From: Pogona vitticeps | Lineage: Eukaryota; Chordata; Lepidosauria; Squamata; Agamidae | DNA length: 64,000 nucleotides | Assembly: GCF_051106095.1 (NCBI RefSeq) | Contig: NC_135786.1 | Location: forward strand, 201,491,501-201,555,500 | Direction of reading: 5' to 3' | Shown: positions 10,441 through 22,750 of the stretch, piece by piece | How the letters are laid out: each line of letters opens with the position of its first letter | Position numbering within the stretch: position 1 is the stretch's first letter | Notes under the pieces: model-generated | Told to the model about the DNA's origin: nothing | What the model saw: the letters and a program-made list of their open reading frames with translations, nothing else | The model's database searches: none | Program-made: the position numbers and the translations under genes

Positions 10441-10565
10441 AGCTTTTCTAATGCAGCTTTCATCAAAATGTACCAGGTGCCACAACATTTTGGTTTTTTG
10501 CTTGTTTGTTTTTGGTTTTGCCTGATATGCTGACACAAACTAACACGGGTACCTCTTCCAAAACG
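10440..10565 (+). repeat. Interspersed repeat, Penelope-like family C tail (tentative)
   Basis: The strings AGGTGCCACAAC and GACACAAACTAACACGGGTACC fit the end of a widespread reptile repeat ('GGTGCCACAAG ... ACTAACACGGCTACC'). The hammerhead-like part of the same family appears in other copies near 34.2 and 34.9 kb. Confidence 0.4.
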
Positions 10566-10814
10566 ACAGCTTTTCTTTATTGTTTTGGGAAAACTCAAGC
10601 AGAATGGGTTCATAATATCAAGGAGAGTGTGTTCTTAGCCACAGTAGTTTTTTAGGGACATGTCACTAAAGTCTGTCTGTTGACGCTGCAACAAGAGTAT
10701 CAAACAGAATAGCATAAAGAAATGGGAGCATTCAAATTTCTCCTTAGCATGTGATCTGTGCCAAGGACATCTGTAGTGCAGTGAATTTTGAAGCAAAACG
10801 GTGATCTATTAAGG

Positions 10815-11112
10815 CAGGGGTCCCCAACCTTTTTCAGCCTGTGGACTGGCTGGGGAAGGCGGGACACCCCCCGCTCATGTGCATGTGTGAGCACGCTTAT
10901 CTGCATGTGCAAACAGTGGTGTGGCACTTGTGCGGGCACACGTGTGCTCGTGTGCATGCATAAACAGTGGCATGGTGCTCACAAGGGCATGCTGGAGCAC
11001 GTGCACAGTCGCAAACAGGCTGTGCGGGGGTGAGTGCATGCGGGGGGGGAGGTCTGTCCGACTCAGGTCACAGACTGGCACTGGGCCGCAGACCGGGGGT
11101 TGGGGACCTCTG
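10815..11112. mobile_element. Non-autonomous hAT element (MITE) with perfect target duplication
   Basis: The left end is CAGGGGTCCCCAACCTTTTT and the right end is the inverted GGGGGTTGGGGACCTCTG. The element is bracketed by a perfect 8-bp duplication TATTAAGG (10807-10814 and 11113-11120), the size made by hAT transposases. The 298-bp interior is GC-rich and built of degenerate 'GTGCATGTGTGAGCACG' units; open frames through it are artefacts of that repetition. There is no transposase, so it depended on a helper in trans. Confidence 0.93.
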
Positions 11113-11120
11113 TATTAAGG

Positions 11121-12088
11121 TGAAACTGTGGTCTATTAAGGTGAAACCAAGGGATTTACTTTGTGTTACACTGAGATTCTGCATGTGTTTGCCAGGAATT
11201 CTATGGAGAGACAAGCCATTAATCTGACTCTTGTTAGTTCAGTAGCATTTGTGCAGTAGCCTGCAAAAATAGCTGTGCTATATGAATACTTTGCACAGGA
11301 TTTTCAGTGAATCCCTAGACTGAAAGAAATTCTGAAAGGGTGCACATAGAGTGAGATGGGTTTTTACAAATAGTAATCCCAAATTGATAATATTGCCATC
11401 TAAAATGGTCTGGCTTGGCTTGTTTTTAATTTCACATTTTTGTATGACTGACTGAAAAATTAGCTAGTGACTCAAGCTGATAGAGAAACAAAATAAGGGG
11501 CAGCCTCTGATCCTTTCAAAAAGCCACTACATAATTATAGTGATGACAGCAAACATTGTGTGTGATTTATAGCCCTGCAGCCTCTATTTAATATTCACCA
11601 TATGGTATTTCTCATCCCATACTTTGCTCAAAAGTAGATTGGTAAATCCAGGGATTTTTACCAAGGGCAAGGACGGCACACTGTAGCACATGGATTGATA
11701 CTGAAAAGGTCTGGTGATTAGATAGTTCTTTAATTTCTTAAAATATAGCCCTGGGTTCTCAGCCTTCATTCTATTATATCAGGATTGCTGAAGTGTAAAA
11801 TATGGGCCTGGCTTTGAAGTGTATGCTTATAGGATACTATAACAGATATCAGGGAATAAAAAGCATTTAAAAACAATCTTTAAATACATTTCAAATGTGA
11901 ATTTTAATCACTTAGGTTTATTATACGTATAAGGCAGGCTAATATTCAGTATAGATCACTTACTGATCTCAAATGAATGCATTAAATATTTTTGGCTCTA
12001 TTAATTGTGCCCCTTTCAGATAATAAATGACATCAGGCAGGTGAGAAAGAAATTTCCTTGAATCAGTTCCTAGGACAAACTTTCCTTT
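11121..12088. other. Unassigned AT-rich spacer
   Basis: It begins with a short duplication of the hAT target region ('GGTCTATTAAGGTGAAAC' recurs at about 11130-11147). Otherwise I see nothing. Confidence 0.4.
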
Positions 12089-12096
12089 GTTTTAAC

Positions 12097-12750
12097 TAAA
12101 AATGGGCACACAGTGGCACAATGGCAATTTATGATGGTTTATGGTTTGCGGTGTCCATGAACCATGCTGAAGTTTTCAAAAACAGAACTGGTTTGTTTTT
12201 CATTCAGTTTGAGCCCATCTCTAAATGAAAGGGGACTTTCTGTCTATCTCAGCTACATAGAACACTTCCCCTTCATGGATTTCCTACCCTGTGCCCCCCT
12301 TCATGGACTCCAGAATCTATCTCACTTGCTCAGAACCCCCTTTGTCACTGCTGTGCTGCCCAACTGAGTAGGGCAGTAGGCTGCCTGGGGCCTATTGGGC
12401 TATATATAAAAAACCCAATAGATAGCAAAACTACACTTCCCACAATGCCCTAAGCCCCTCAGGAAGCACTGGGGTAGGAAATAAGCCCCAGATAGCTTAT
12501 TGTCGTACTCAACTGGATGGTGGTGGTAACGGGGAGGAAGAGGAGGCCCAGAGCTAGTAAGTTAGGTCCTGGCGCCCATGAAGAAAGGCTTTTTATGGGT
12601 GGGATATAAAGTGAAATGAAATAGCACTGATGAAAAAAATCAGCATTTCGTTTTTCTTCGTGAAAGAATGGTTCCGCAAACTGCCCATCAAGCAAACCAT
12701 GGGGTTGTGTGGTTTTTTTTGGTTCATGGTTCATTTTGTGCCTATCTCTA
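12097..12750. mobile_element. Non-autonomous hAT-type element
   Basis: The left end TAAAAATGGGCACA and inverted right end TGTGCCTATCTCTA are imperfect inverted repeats, flanked by GTTTTAAC (12089-12096) and GTTGTAAC (12751-12758), an 8-bp duplication with one mismatch. The interior shows facing 'ATGGTTTGCGG / CCGCAAACTGCCCAT' strings. No transposase domain is visible. A lone left end of the same family occurs near 46974. Confidence 0.7.
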
Positions 12751-12949
12751 GTTGTAACCACTAGTTTAACTATTTCAAAATGATGGAAAATATGTATCAA
12801 CAATTGATACTCAAACAGACCTAAATTTTGAATGATCAGCAATTTCTTTCTTAGCAAATGTTAGTAAATTATCAGTCCCCCCCATTGTCTGTTTTACTTG
12901 TACGAAATGTTCTGTGGTGTTGTTTGTTTCCAGCAAACCACCTACAGCA

Positions 12950-13055
12950 GTAGGAAACAACCTGTGGTTCTTCAGATGTTCTTGGCCTTCTCATCTCATC
13001 AATCCCAGAAGGCATGATTGGTATTGGATGCTAAAAGATGACAGATTTGAAGGAC
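12950..13055. repeat. Palindromic MITE, degraded
   Basis: CTTCAGATGTTCTTGGCC with ATCAATCCCAGAAGGCATG fits the common reptile fold-back repeat 'CCAGATGTT.TTGGACTACAACTCCCA'. Confidence 0.35.
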
Positions 13056-13748
13056 ATGGGATTTTCACCCTGGGATTTTATACAGCAGAGATCAAAAGTA
13101 TTGCACCCATTTCTGCTCCTACTCAAAATACTTTTTTTTCTGGGGGTGGGGGAAATCAACTGAAAACACCCTTAATGTCCTCTCTAGTGGATGTAACAAG
13201 CAATTTCACTACTCCATTTTGCTCCACCTGAGCTGTTCTAAGTGACTCTCAACTTAGAAAACTATCCCCCCCAGCACAAAATAGCTGAGTAGGCCCCAAA
13301 ATATGGCAAAGTTGGTTCCACTTTTTTAGAGGTCTCAAAGGAACTATTGGAGGAAATAAACATTTTTTTAAATGGAGGGGCATGGAAGTCTGGAGGGGCA
13401 GCAGTGCTGAGGGGGACAAATATATAAAATTAACTGACAATTTTAGAGAGCTAGAAGGCACAAGGGGGCTTTATAGGCACAATATATTATTTTTTAAAAA
13501 ATCCACCAGTTTGGGGTATGGGACGATTCTGGGTGTTGGAGTGATGTATCTACCCTGTGGATGCCAAACCTTTCCTGCACCTTGCCCACAGCAGCCTATA
13601 GAAGTTGCAGTTCACAACTTATACTCACAACCTAATTTGCAAATCAAGGTCTGCCTCCATTTGTGCATGCTTTTCTCTTTAGCTCTGGAAGCCTTAATAT
13701 AGTTCTGTATTCCCAACCACACCCATTATTTTAAAGGTGGGGAGTTTG
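13056..13748. other. Unassigned spacer
   Basis: Open frames of about 105 codons occur on the plus strand but carry no motif and lie in low-complexity sequence. No gene is supported. Confidence 0.4.
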
Positions 13749-13749
13749 T

Positions 13750-13996
13750 TAGAGAGCCTCATGGTGCAATAGTTAAACTGCTGTACTGCAGCCAAAACTG
13801 TGCTCACAGTACAGGGTTCAGTCCCAGGTAGCCAGCTCAAGGTTGACTCAGTCTTCTTCCTAGGTTAGTAAAATGAGTACCCAGCTTGCTGGGGAGGGGG
13901 CAATGTGTAGCCTGCATAATTAACTTCTAAACTGCTGAGAGAGAGTACTTTAAGTGCTATAGGGCAGTATATAAGGAACATGCTTTGCTTTTTGCT
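13750..13996 (+). mobile_element. Squamate tRNA-derived SINE, full length
   Basis: It starts GAGCCTCATGGTGCAATAGT (A-box region), has a B-box GGGTTCAGTCCC (13813-13824), then GCTCAAGGTTGACTCAG, ATGAGTACCCAGCTTGCTGG and AGTGCTATAGGGCAGTATAT, ending in a TTTGC-rich tail. This is one of the best-known lizard tRNA SINE layouts. An antisense copy lies at 46090-46327 and a partial one at 45604. Confidence 0.85.
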
Positions 13997-14095
13997 TTTG
14001 TTGTTTTCCAGATGTTGGATTACATCTCCAATGATTCCCAAAAGCCAGGCTAGCTGTGGAAGATCAGGATTGGAATCTAGCATCTCAACAACCAC
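13997..14095. repeat. Palindromic MITE, degraded
   Basis: CCAGATGTTGGATTACATCTC and CCCAAAAGCCAGGCTAGCTG match the fold-back family. A second fragment lies at 14283-14335 (CTCCCAGAATCCTTCAGC). Confidence 0.45.
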
Positions 14096-14339
14096 AGGTT
14101 TGCAAACACTGTGTTATATTCTTTCTCTTGGATTGTCTTTCTGCCATTGACTTGATTCATTTCTCTGACTTTCCATTTTCTCTTACTGTTATTCAGATAC
14201 ATCAGTCCAGGTGTCTCAGTGGAAAAGTTCCAGCCATGTAAAGGTTCAACTCCTTCTGCCCAGAGCAGGGAAAGTCTACTCTTTTTCAAGCCAGCTCCCA
14301 GAATCCTTCAGCTAGCATGGCCACAATTACACAATCACA

Positions 14340-16868
14340 AAGTAATATCACTTCTGTAAACAAAAAACTTTGACCCATCAATTGAAGGGAACTGAAAATG
14401 TTATAGTCAAATATTTGAATCAACCATGTTTAGTCAAAATCACTTTTCTTGCAGTTTGAACCCATTGAGTTGAGCCCTAACCTTTGGAACAATTAAAAAC
14501 AAATTTGTGAAGATGGCTATCATATCCCTTCTTTAAAGTCATATTTCCTGGTTAAATATACCCAACTCCTCTAACCTTTACTGACATGATTTCATTTCCA
14601 GGTCCTTCATCATCTTTGTTTCCTGCACAGCTAAGTTCAGGCATTTAAAAACTGAAGAAATTCTATAGCTATCGAAGGATAACTGATTTTTAAAAAGCTG
14701 GCACAGAATAGGATATTGTTTCTGTTAAGTTTAGTAGACATTTCTTATTGCTGCCTGAACAGGTCACCTTGTATTTTTCCCTCTTTAGAAAAGTAATATT
14801 TTATTCACTAGAAATAAGAGCTCTCGTTTTTATTTGTCATGGTTCAAGTAAGTACCAAGTCACTGCCAAATCTGCTGGAATAAATCTCAAAGCCAAGCAG
14901 ATAAGTCATTCTTTCTGAGGTCAGCTTCAAGGTCTATTAACCCCAAAAGATTTTTTAAAAGGGCCAAGATGAAACTTGATGTAAATTTAAAGAATCCAAG
15001 ACACTCTGGGATTAAATGTATTTCAGTTTATTCCTTCATTTTCTCACTTTGGCCTCCTGCTTTTTCTTGGCAATATTAGTGGTGATTTGAGCAGTTTTAC
15101 AGTTACGAGCAATGAGGAATCCCTAGTTTGTTCAGTGAAGGAAGAGAGATGATTACATGTGAATACAGAGAATATTGGTAAGGCCACCACGTTCCAAAGT
15201 GAAAAGGCATTAACACATGTTATCGTTACAGTCAGACATAGCTTTTAAAATATTTTCTAGTTAATGATTGTGTTTATAGTCGTTAAAGGATATCCACATA
15301 ATGCTTCTGTCTCTTCTGCAAACAGATTATGAAGTCTGGCTCCTTGAGTAAAAGTACTGTAAATGGAACATGTGAAGTCAGGTAGCTGTAATTTACTGTT
15401 TCTATGTAACTTTAATATCCAATCATTCAACACTAATTTGACTCTTGAAAAATAGAAGCAAAGGCATATCTTGATTCCTTCTGCCCATTTTATGCAGAAT
15501 TCTTAGAACCTTGTTAGATCAGGCACTCATTCTGTATCACTCACCCTGCAAGAAGAACAACATTGCAAAATGAGAAAACATGCATTTACCTTAATGCGCC
15601 ATATGACCTTAAGTTTCTTCCCTACTTTTCCCACTCTGTCCCTATTTGTCATGCATGAGCAAGGGACTCTAGGGATTCATTCCTATATTGGGTACATGCA
15701 CACTCATACTTCCTGAGCAACCTGCTGCCACTGCCGCCACCACTGCCACTGCCTTACTTTGGAGAGCAAACAAGCATAAGGTTTCAGGTTTAACCTGACA
15801 TCTCCAGGTAGCATCAGGAGCTGCAGCTTTTTCAGCCAACTCTCGTGCCACCTAGTGCTTTCTCCCCACCATTGCTTTGATCCGGCTGTGCAGCTTTTTG
15901 TGCTCCAGGTATGGGTGGGACAGTGAAAGATAAAAGGATGGAAGAAGTGGCGTGAGAAAGCATAAAGGAGGTGAAGAAGAAAGGCTAAACTCTGGCCTCC
16001 AACAAATCTGGAGTAAACTGAAATAAACAAGCATTTCTGCTTTCAGGAGAAGACAAAAAAGCTCACAAAGTCATAATTTGTCACTATTAGAACTGAGACA
16101 TATTTCATATCAAGTCTCATCAGTAACTGATCAAATATGTTTTTCAGAACAAATGAGAAGAACTCATAGTCTCTGTCAGATTCTATAGTTGTTCCCTATT
16201 TTTATTTATTGGATTGCATCAGGACTGGTTGGGCAGGATGGGCAATGGATAGTGAAATTGAAGGCAACAGGAGGCAGCACCAACTTATACTGCTTTAGTT
16301 ATCTTCTTCCTCCCTTGCAATAACTTTACAGTGCTCAGTAGTTTAGGTATCCATCGTGCCTCCTTGATGGCCCATAGAGTCCCTTCTAGCTCTGCAGTTC
16401 TATGATTATTATTGGAACACTGTTGAATCAAACTGACCTGCAGATGAACCTCAAAAAATTGATTTGCTCTCTCTGTTCTCTAAAACATTAGAATATGTTT
16501 TAAACCTGCTTCCAAAAGATTTTTAAATCTGTTTTTTATGACTTTAATATCGCTTAAATAATTTTGATCTCCCTGTTGTAAATCACTTTGGGAGTGTTGT
16601 GGGCAGAAAAGTAACCAAAAGAGGGAGGGCCTTTTTTGTATAACCCCTGATGGGACAAGAGCCTGTATTAAATTTAGACGTTAGTGTCAGAGAATACTTG
16701 CAAAGAACCAAACCCCACCTATAGCAACCCCCCCAGCTCCTCTTTGTCTTTTTTGTTCTCCATTATCAATGCATCTTGGAAGCCCCTACATGCTAGCAAT
16801 CAGTGAGACTGAGAAGCTCTCACCCATGTGAGCTCCATAAGACTGCATTGTTCTTTTTTCAAAAATAA
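14340..16868. other. AT-rich stretch, mostly unassigned
   Basis: About 2.5 kb with no exon recognised. Near 16350-16425 there is an antisense scrap (CTTCTAGCTCTGCAGTTCTATGAT) of the SINE seen at 29140-29320, and near 16565-16590 a LINE-3'-end-like GTAAATCACTTTGGGAG. An overlapping pair of minus-strand open frames at 15700-16030 lacks any motif. Confidence 0.45.
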
Positions 16869-16999
16869 CTTTCTTCTTCGTGGTTTCTGTGAGTGCACAC
16901 TAATGGGTTAAGTCTGCACCTGCGCAGAGGTCTCCGGAATATTCTAGAGCTAAAAGTTCGCTAGAACCACCCCCCTGTAGCCCATGTGGTTCGCCCATC

Positions 17000-19770
17000 C
17001 TAGCTATTACCTCCGTTCCTTTTTTTCCACTGCTGAGATCTCATCTCCAGAGCTTCGCTTAGTTGAATTGGTTCATTCTGAAATAAAAATTAGATTGTTC
17101 CCGTCAAATTGTTTATATTCCTTGTTGATTCTATTGATTATCTTCTCCAAAAAAATATCATTCTTTGATCATTTGGACTTGCTTCACCGTTACCCCTCTC
17201 CTTCCTTTCTTCTCTGTTTTGCTTCCTGCCTTTTATGGCCCCTACGGGCCCTTTCAAAAAGTGCATCTCCTACACAAACAAACTCCCAGACTCTGACGGT
17301 CACCATGCTTGTTTATTCTGTCTGGGAGAATCTCATCAGCCATCCAGTTGCTCCAATTGCAAGAATTTCACAAAGCAAGCCATTAAACTTAGACAGCAAA
17401 GACTTTAATCCTTCCTCTGGGAACAATCCCTTTGACCACAGGCCAAAATGGACAGTTCTTAAACTCCTCAGTTGCCGGCTTCTTTAGCCGTGACCTCACC
17501 ATTACAATCTCCAAAACCTAAGGCACAAAATCCAAGTAGTCTGGTTCCACAACACATTCCATCTGGGATCCAAACAAAAACTGAAGTCCACTGGTACGAA
17601 ACCAAAGAAGTCAAAGACACCTCTAGTGGGTGAACAACTTTCCGTACAGCAGTCGTTGATACAGAGCCACCCTACAATCAATTGGATACCAACAAAGAAT
17701 CCATCCCACCAGTCTCGGATCCACCCTACAATCAAATTGGATATCTGCAAAGAATCCGTCCCACCAGTCTCCACTCTTCAGCAATGGAGAAGGAAGTTGT
17801 CCTTCTCAGTGGAAAAGGACAACTGCCTTCTCCACTGCTTACCAGATCTTCATCATGGGCAGATACCTTGGCTGAGGTACATGCATTAGAATATTTGACC
17901 TGTTCGAGCCCCAAATCTTTGGTTGGCTCCATATCGGGGTGTGAGTCCAGATCACCTATTCCTGATCCAGTTACAGTCAAGAAAAAGAGATCAAAACTCC
18001 ACTATACTGGCTGCTCCAATATCGCCACTTACCAGCCTCTGTGTCATTCAGGGCTGTGGGTATAACAAAGCTCAAGGGCTCGTAAACATTGACCCAAGCA
18101 CGTTACTCATTTTGAGCCTCCACTATTCTTCGAACCGCCGGCCATTCCATACTGCCATTTTCGTTGGTATTGACAACACAGTATGGAACATTCTTTGACC
18201 CTTCGGTATGCGTATCGCTACCCATCAGACATGTCTGCTTCCTCTCCCCAGTACTAGCTGGACCATTATGAGGAACCCTTGGACACAGACTGTCTTCCTG
18301 CTCCAGTACCAAAATCCCATACCGAACATCGCAAACAGCACGCAGGTGCTACATCGGCACAATCACTACCTAAGAAGCCTAAGACTTCCAAACACTCGCT
18401 ACTGGCTTCATCTCAGGACCAAGCCGCCTTGACTCCAATTTCATCTAGGGACCGAGCTGCCTCAGCTACAACTTCATCCCGGGACTGATCCTCTTCGGTA
18501 CGGGCTACAATAGTTTTTGCTGGACCGTCACCTGATACCGGTCATACCGCAAAGCCTCAGAAGAAAACACCAGACGTTCCTCCACTATTGGTACCACAAA
18601 AACGTGATGACAGACCATCTAGTAAACATCAATGAGTCCAGCACTCTCCTGTTATGTCTGAGTCCTCCTCAGTCATCTGACTCTGAGTCCTCAGACTCCT
18701 CATCTTTCTAACAATCTCCTTCTAATCTTGCAACAGCGGACTCGGATGTCGCAGATGCCAATCCTCCTTCTCCAGCAGAGGACTTTGTGTCATATTCCCA
18801 ACTGGTCCAGCACATAGCAAAGGCATTGGACCTTGACATCCACCAGCCCACCCAGTCTGAATCCAACAAAGTTTATCATGACATTGAAGACGACCAAATA
18901 CCACCCCTGCATATGGAGTTTATCCCATCATTAATGAAATAGGTTAAATAGTCATGGGCTAAGCCCTCTTCGATACCACAGATCTCTCAAAGAGTGGAAA
19001 ATCTTTACAAGACACACGGTACCGACACTGAGTTTTTCTCCAAGCATCCATTACCGAATTCAGTTATTGTAGATACCACTCAGTAGTGGTCTTGCAACCG
19101 GTCCAGCGCCATCCCAAATAATAAGGAGGGCAGGAAATTGCATATAATTGGCCATACATAGGGTTTATTCCCTGGCTTTGTTTACGTCAGGGCTGCTAAT
19201 TACTTTGCAGCTATGCGGGCATACCACGAACACATTTGGAATTGGGCTTTACCGATTCCAAAGGCAGCTCATGCAGAGCTGAAATCAAGGGACCTTTCTT
19301 TCCATCAAGAGGCCATGGTCTTAGCATGTCAAGAAAGGATAATGGCGCGGCACATCACAGAAGTGGCATCAAAACATATGGTCACTGCGATAGCCTTAAG
19401 AAGGCATGCCTGGCTTCGATCAGCTAACATCTCGGAAGACTCCAAAATGCGTATCGAGGACTTACCTTTTGATGGTTCCAGGCTCTTACCACTTCCCCTC
19501 CTCTAATTTGCTGTCCACGTGCTATCTTCCTCATTTTTTGTAGATTCTCCAGGAGGAAGATAGCACGTTCTTATTGTATCCATCCCTATTACAAATCTCA
19601 GTATTACCAATGGCAACGACAGTGCCCATTCCAACAATACAAATCATTTCCAGAAAAACAACAATACTTACTGCAGCAAACCTCTTCATACCAGCCTCGA
19701 CAGCATAACCAGTGTCAGTGCCCTTTCCAATCTTTTAGGCATCCTGACAAGAAAAACTAGCAGGGCCTTT
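17000..19770 (+). pseudogene. DIRS gag-like region, decayed
   Basis: Plus-strand fragments show the traits of DIRS ORF1: a serine-rich stretch (SDSESSDSSS near 18690) and a conserved core near 19210-19500 with AIALRRHAWLRSANIS and IEDLPFDG, a pattern shared by vertebrate DIRS gag proteins. It is followed by a glutamine- and tyrosine-rich tail region near 19580-19740. In a living element the product would package the RNA. Broken. Confidence 0.75.
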
Positions 19771-19789
19771 GACTCTCCAGCCCCTTTAT

Positions 19790-20680
19790 CTCCAATCCTG
19801 TCCCCCACTCCTGTCACCCGTCTTGCACCACACTTTCAAGCATGGGCGTGCATCACTACAGATGCTTGGGTACTAGCAATCATTGCAAGAGGCTATGCCA
19901 TAGTATTCCTATGTATTCGACATCCTCGAATTATCCTAACCCATTCCTCCACCGCTCTCAAGTTAGAAATCCAATCTCTACTTTCCAAAACTGCCATATC
20001 ACCCATCACTCCAAATTCATCCAACCCGGGTTTCTTCTCCAGGTATTTCCTTGTCCCATAAAGAGACAATTCCCTATGTCCAATCCTAGATCTTTGGGAC
20101 CTCAACTACTTCATTATTCAGCAACGCTTCTGGATGGTGACTCTAGAATGCATCATTCCTTTGTTCCAACAGGGAGACTGGTTCTCAGTCATCAGCCTGA
20201 GCGATGTGTATTTCCACATAACCATCAGACATGACCACCACAAATTTCTCCGCTTATCCCTTGGGCACACTACCTACCAATTCAATGCCCTACCATTCGG
20301 CTTGTCTACAACACCGGGGGTGTTCACGAAGTGCATGGCTCCCGTAGCAGGACATCTTCGCACACTCAGAATCTTGATGTTCCCTTACATCAACAATCGG
20401 CTATTGGTAGCTCACTCCCAAGCCCAGGAATTCAAGGACATTGCGCTTACTCTGTCTTTTCTATCCGACCTTTGCCTCAAGGTCAATCACAACAAATCAA
20501 TACTTACTCCCTCTCAGAGGGTAGACTACATAGGTGCAGTGCTCAACTCTCACCATGCCAAAGCCTTCCTCCCCCAGGACCGCACAGTCAAAATATGCAC
20601 CTTTGTGGACCATTTTCGCCCATACATCTCTGTGACTGCTCACCAAGCATAACAACTTCTCGGCCTCATAGCTTCCCAAC
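19790..20680 (+). pseudogene. DIRS reverse transcriptase region, decayed
   Basis: Fragments carry the DIRS RT signatures: SDVYFHITIRHDHHKFLR (motif A region), YQFNALPFGLSTTPGVFTKC (motif B region, 'LPFGL...P..FTK'), a following thumb-side segment with LCLKVNHNKSILTPSQ and VDYIGAVL. The same order is found in DIRS pol from lizards, frogs and fish. Broken. Confidence 0.85.
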
Positions 20681-21640
20681 ATGTGAGACTGAAAATGCGC
20701 TCATTACAGACCAGGTACCTGTCTCTCTTTGAACCACTTCTTGACGCACCTACCATGCGCCTACAGGTTACCCGCGAGCTTGCTTACCAGTTCAAGTGGT
20801 GGATCATGCCCTCCAACCTCTTCCTCGGTCAACCCTTTGCACCCCTCCTATTGACAACCCAGGTGACAACCAACACCAGCCCCGTTGGTTGAGGGGCACA
20901 CTACAGAGACCTTCACGTTCATGTACCCTGGTCTCCACAAGAAAGACTTCTTCATATCAACAATCTGGAGTTATTAGCCATTTTCAAGACATTCTGTGCC
21001 TTCCTGCCAATCATTGCAGGCACCCCAGTCAGACAACACTACAGCGCTATATTATATAAACAAACAAGGAGGCACACATTCACTTCCCCTCCTCTAATTT
21101 GCTGTCCAATTCTGGAAGTGGTGCCTAGACCATCACATTTTTCCTATGGCTGAGCACATTGCCACACAGGACAATGCTTGGACAGACCATCTGAGCAGAC
21201 GAACTTCCCAGATGCACGAGTAGTCTCTTGATCAGGACGTGTTTCTCCAATTCTGCAAAGATTGGGGCCAACCCGAGATAGACACATTTGCAATGGAAAC
21301 GAACAGAAAGTGCACCAGCTATTTTTCAAGGGCAGGGACTGGCCAGGGATCCCTAGGAGACGACCTCATGGTACCTTGGAGCACTCACCTCATCTATCTC
21401 TTCCCTCCAATAACACTCCTCCTGCGAACCATTGTCAAACTGAGGCAGGACCAAACCAATGCAATTCTAATTGCCCCATACTGGCCAAGACAACTGTGGT
21501 TCACAATGTTGAACTCCATGACATCTGAATCCATTCGTCTACCTTGTCTCTCTCATCTCCTCAAGCAACACTGCAGACAGACCTTACATCCCGACCTCCA
21601 GTCCCTACATTTGACAGCTTGGAGAATCTTACCTCAATAA
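20681..21640 (+). pseudogene. DIRS RNase H and downstream conserved region, decayed
   Basis: After the RT lies a region with RNase-H-like pieces (a 'D...WG..L' type segment near 20870-20900) and then the conserved DIRS block with PEIDTFAMETNRKC, SYFSRAG, FPPITLLLRT and ILIAPYWPRQLWF (about 21270-21510), which links RNase H to the recombinase in this family. Broken. Confidence 0.7.
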
Positions 21641-22605
21641 ATACCATCCTTTCACATTCCAGGAAACTTGCTACAAATCATCTCTATTCCTACAAATGGT
21701 TGGCTTTTCAAAAATTTACAAACATGACTTTTCAACTGCACCAACTACTCTTAGAGTGGTATTGCTCTTCCTCTCACTTATTTGATCATCAATTATCCTT
21801 ATCCACACTTAAAGTATACATGTTAGCTATCATGGCACACCGACCGCAAGACTGCTGCTGCTTTATTATTTCAGCATCCTACTCTGAAGAGATTCCTTTG
21901 AGAGGTGGCCCACCTTAACATTCCAAGACTGTCCCCTATGCCTCAGTGGTCCCTACATACTGTCCTGCAGTGTCTCTTCCTCCCTTCGAACTCCTCACCA
22001 ACTCGACAAAGCATCTGCTGTCATTTAAGGTCCTGTTTCTAGTAGCTATCACTTCTGCCCATAGAGCATCAGAATTGGCAGCTCTCCGCGTTGACCCTCC
22101 ATTTCTACAATTCCATCTAGATAAGGTCACCTTATATCCAGACATCTCCTTCCTTCCCAAGGTAGCTACTGATTTTCACGTTCGCCAACCAATCATTCTG
22201 CCTACTTTCTTTTCTAAAGCATCCACTGGTGTTGAGAGATCACTCCATCTTTTGAAAGTGCGGCGTGCTCTTGCTTTCTGTGTTAACCGGACTGCTTCCT
22301 TTCGGAAGTCTAAGGGCTTATTTATCTCTCCTCACCCACCTCACTGAGGGGAGCAAATTTATTTGCAAACCATATCAAAATGGATTGTGCAAACCATTCG
22401 TCTGACTTACCAACTTGCCAAGAAGCCTCTTCCGGACAATATCAAGGCTTATTCCACCAGGGCATTAGCAATGTCTACTGCCTTTCTCAGAGGTGTTCCA
22501 GTCTTGGATATCTGCAGGGCTGCCACTTGGTCACCTCCATCAACCTTTGCATCCCATTATTGTCTGGACATACATGCCAAGGCTGTTGCAGTTTTTTGAC
22601 GTACA
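21641..22605 (+). pseudogene. DIRS tyrosine recombinase region, decayed
   Basis: Recombinase signatures are plain: LVAITSAHRASELAAL near 22045-22085 (first catalytic arginine box), a middle region with KSKGLFISP, and a C-terminal box STRALAMSTAF, ICRAATWSPPSTFASHYCLD near 22460-22575 carrying the second arginine and the nucleophile tyrosine context. In living DIRS elements this enzyme joins a circular DNA copy to the target. Broken. Confidence 0.85.
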
Positions 22606-22662
22606 GTTCTTTCTTCAGTCTTTCCGTGACGTCCCTCCACCTATAAGATAAACTTGTTAGTC

Positions 22663-22750
22663 ACCCATTAGTGTGCATTCTCAGAGACCACAAAGAATAG
22701 AGGTTACTTACCTGTAACCCTGGTTCTTTGAGTGGTCATCTGTGAATTCA
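22663..22750. repeat. DIRS internal complementary region
   Basis: The first part (22663-22697) is the reverse complement of the outer left repeat (CCCATTAGTGTGCA...CCACAAAGAA), and the second part (22692-22750) is the reverse complement of the outer right end (AGAGGTTACTTACCTGTAAC, then GAGTGGTCATCTGTGAATTC). This juxtaposition of both ends is thought to template circle formation in DIRS replication. Confidence 0.9.

Noticed and set aside
10788-11227. Several overlapping frames of 65-86 codons with Cys and His repeats, resembling a small metal-binding protein
   Set aside because: They lie inside the hAT MITE and reflect its repeated GTGCATGTG units.
15669-16034. Three overlapping minus-strand frames near a CTGCCGCCACCACTGCC stretch
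   Set aside because: They overlap in different frames, share no motif and contain a simple-sequence segment; no gene can be supported.
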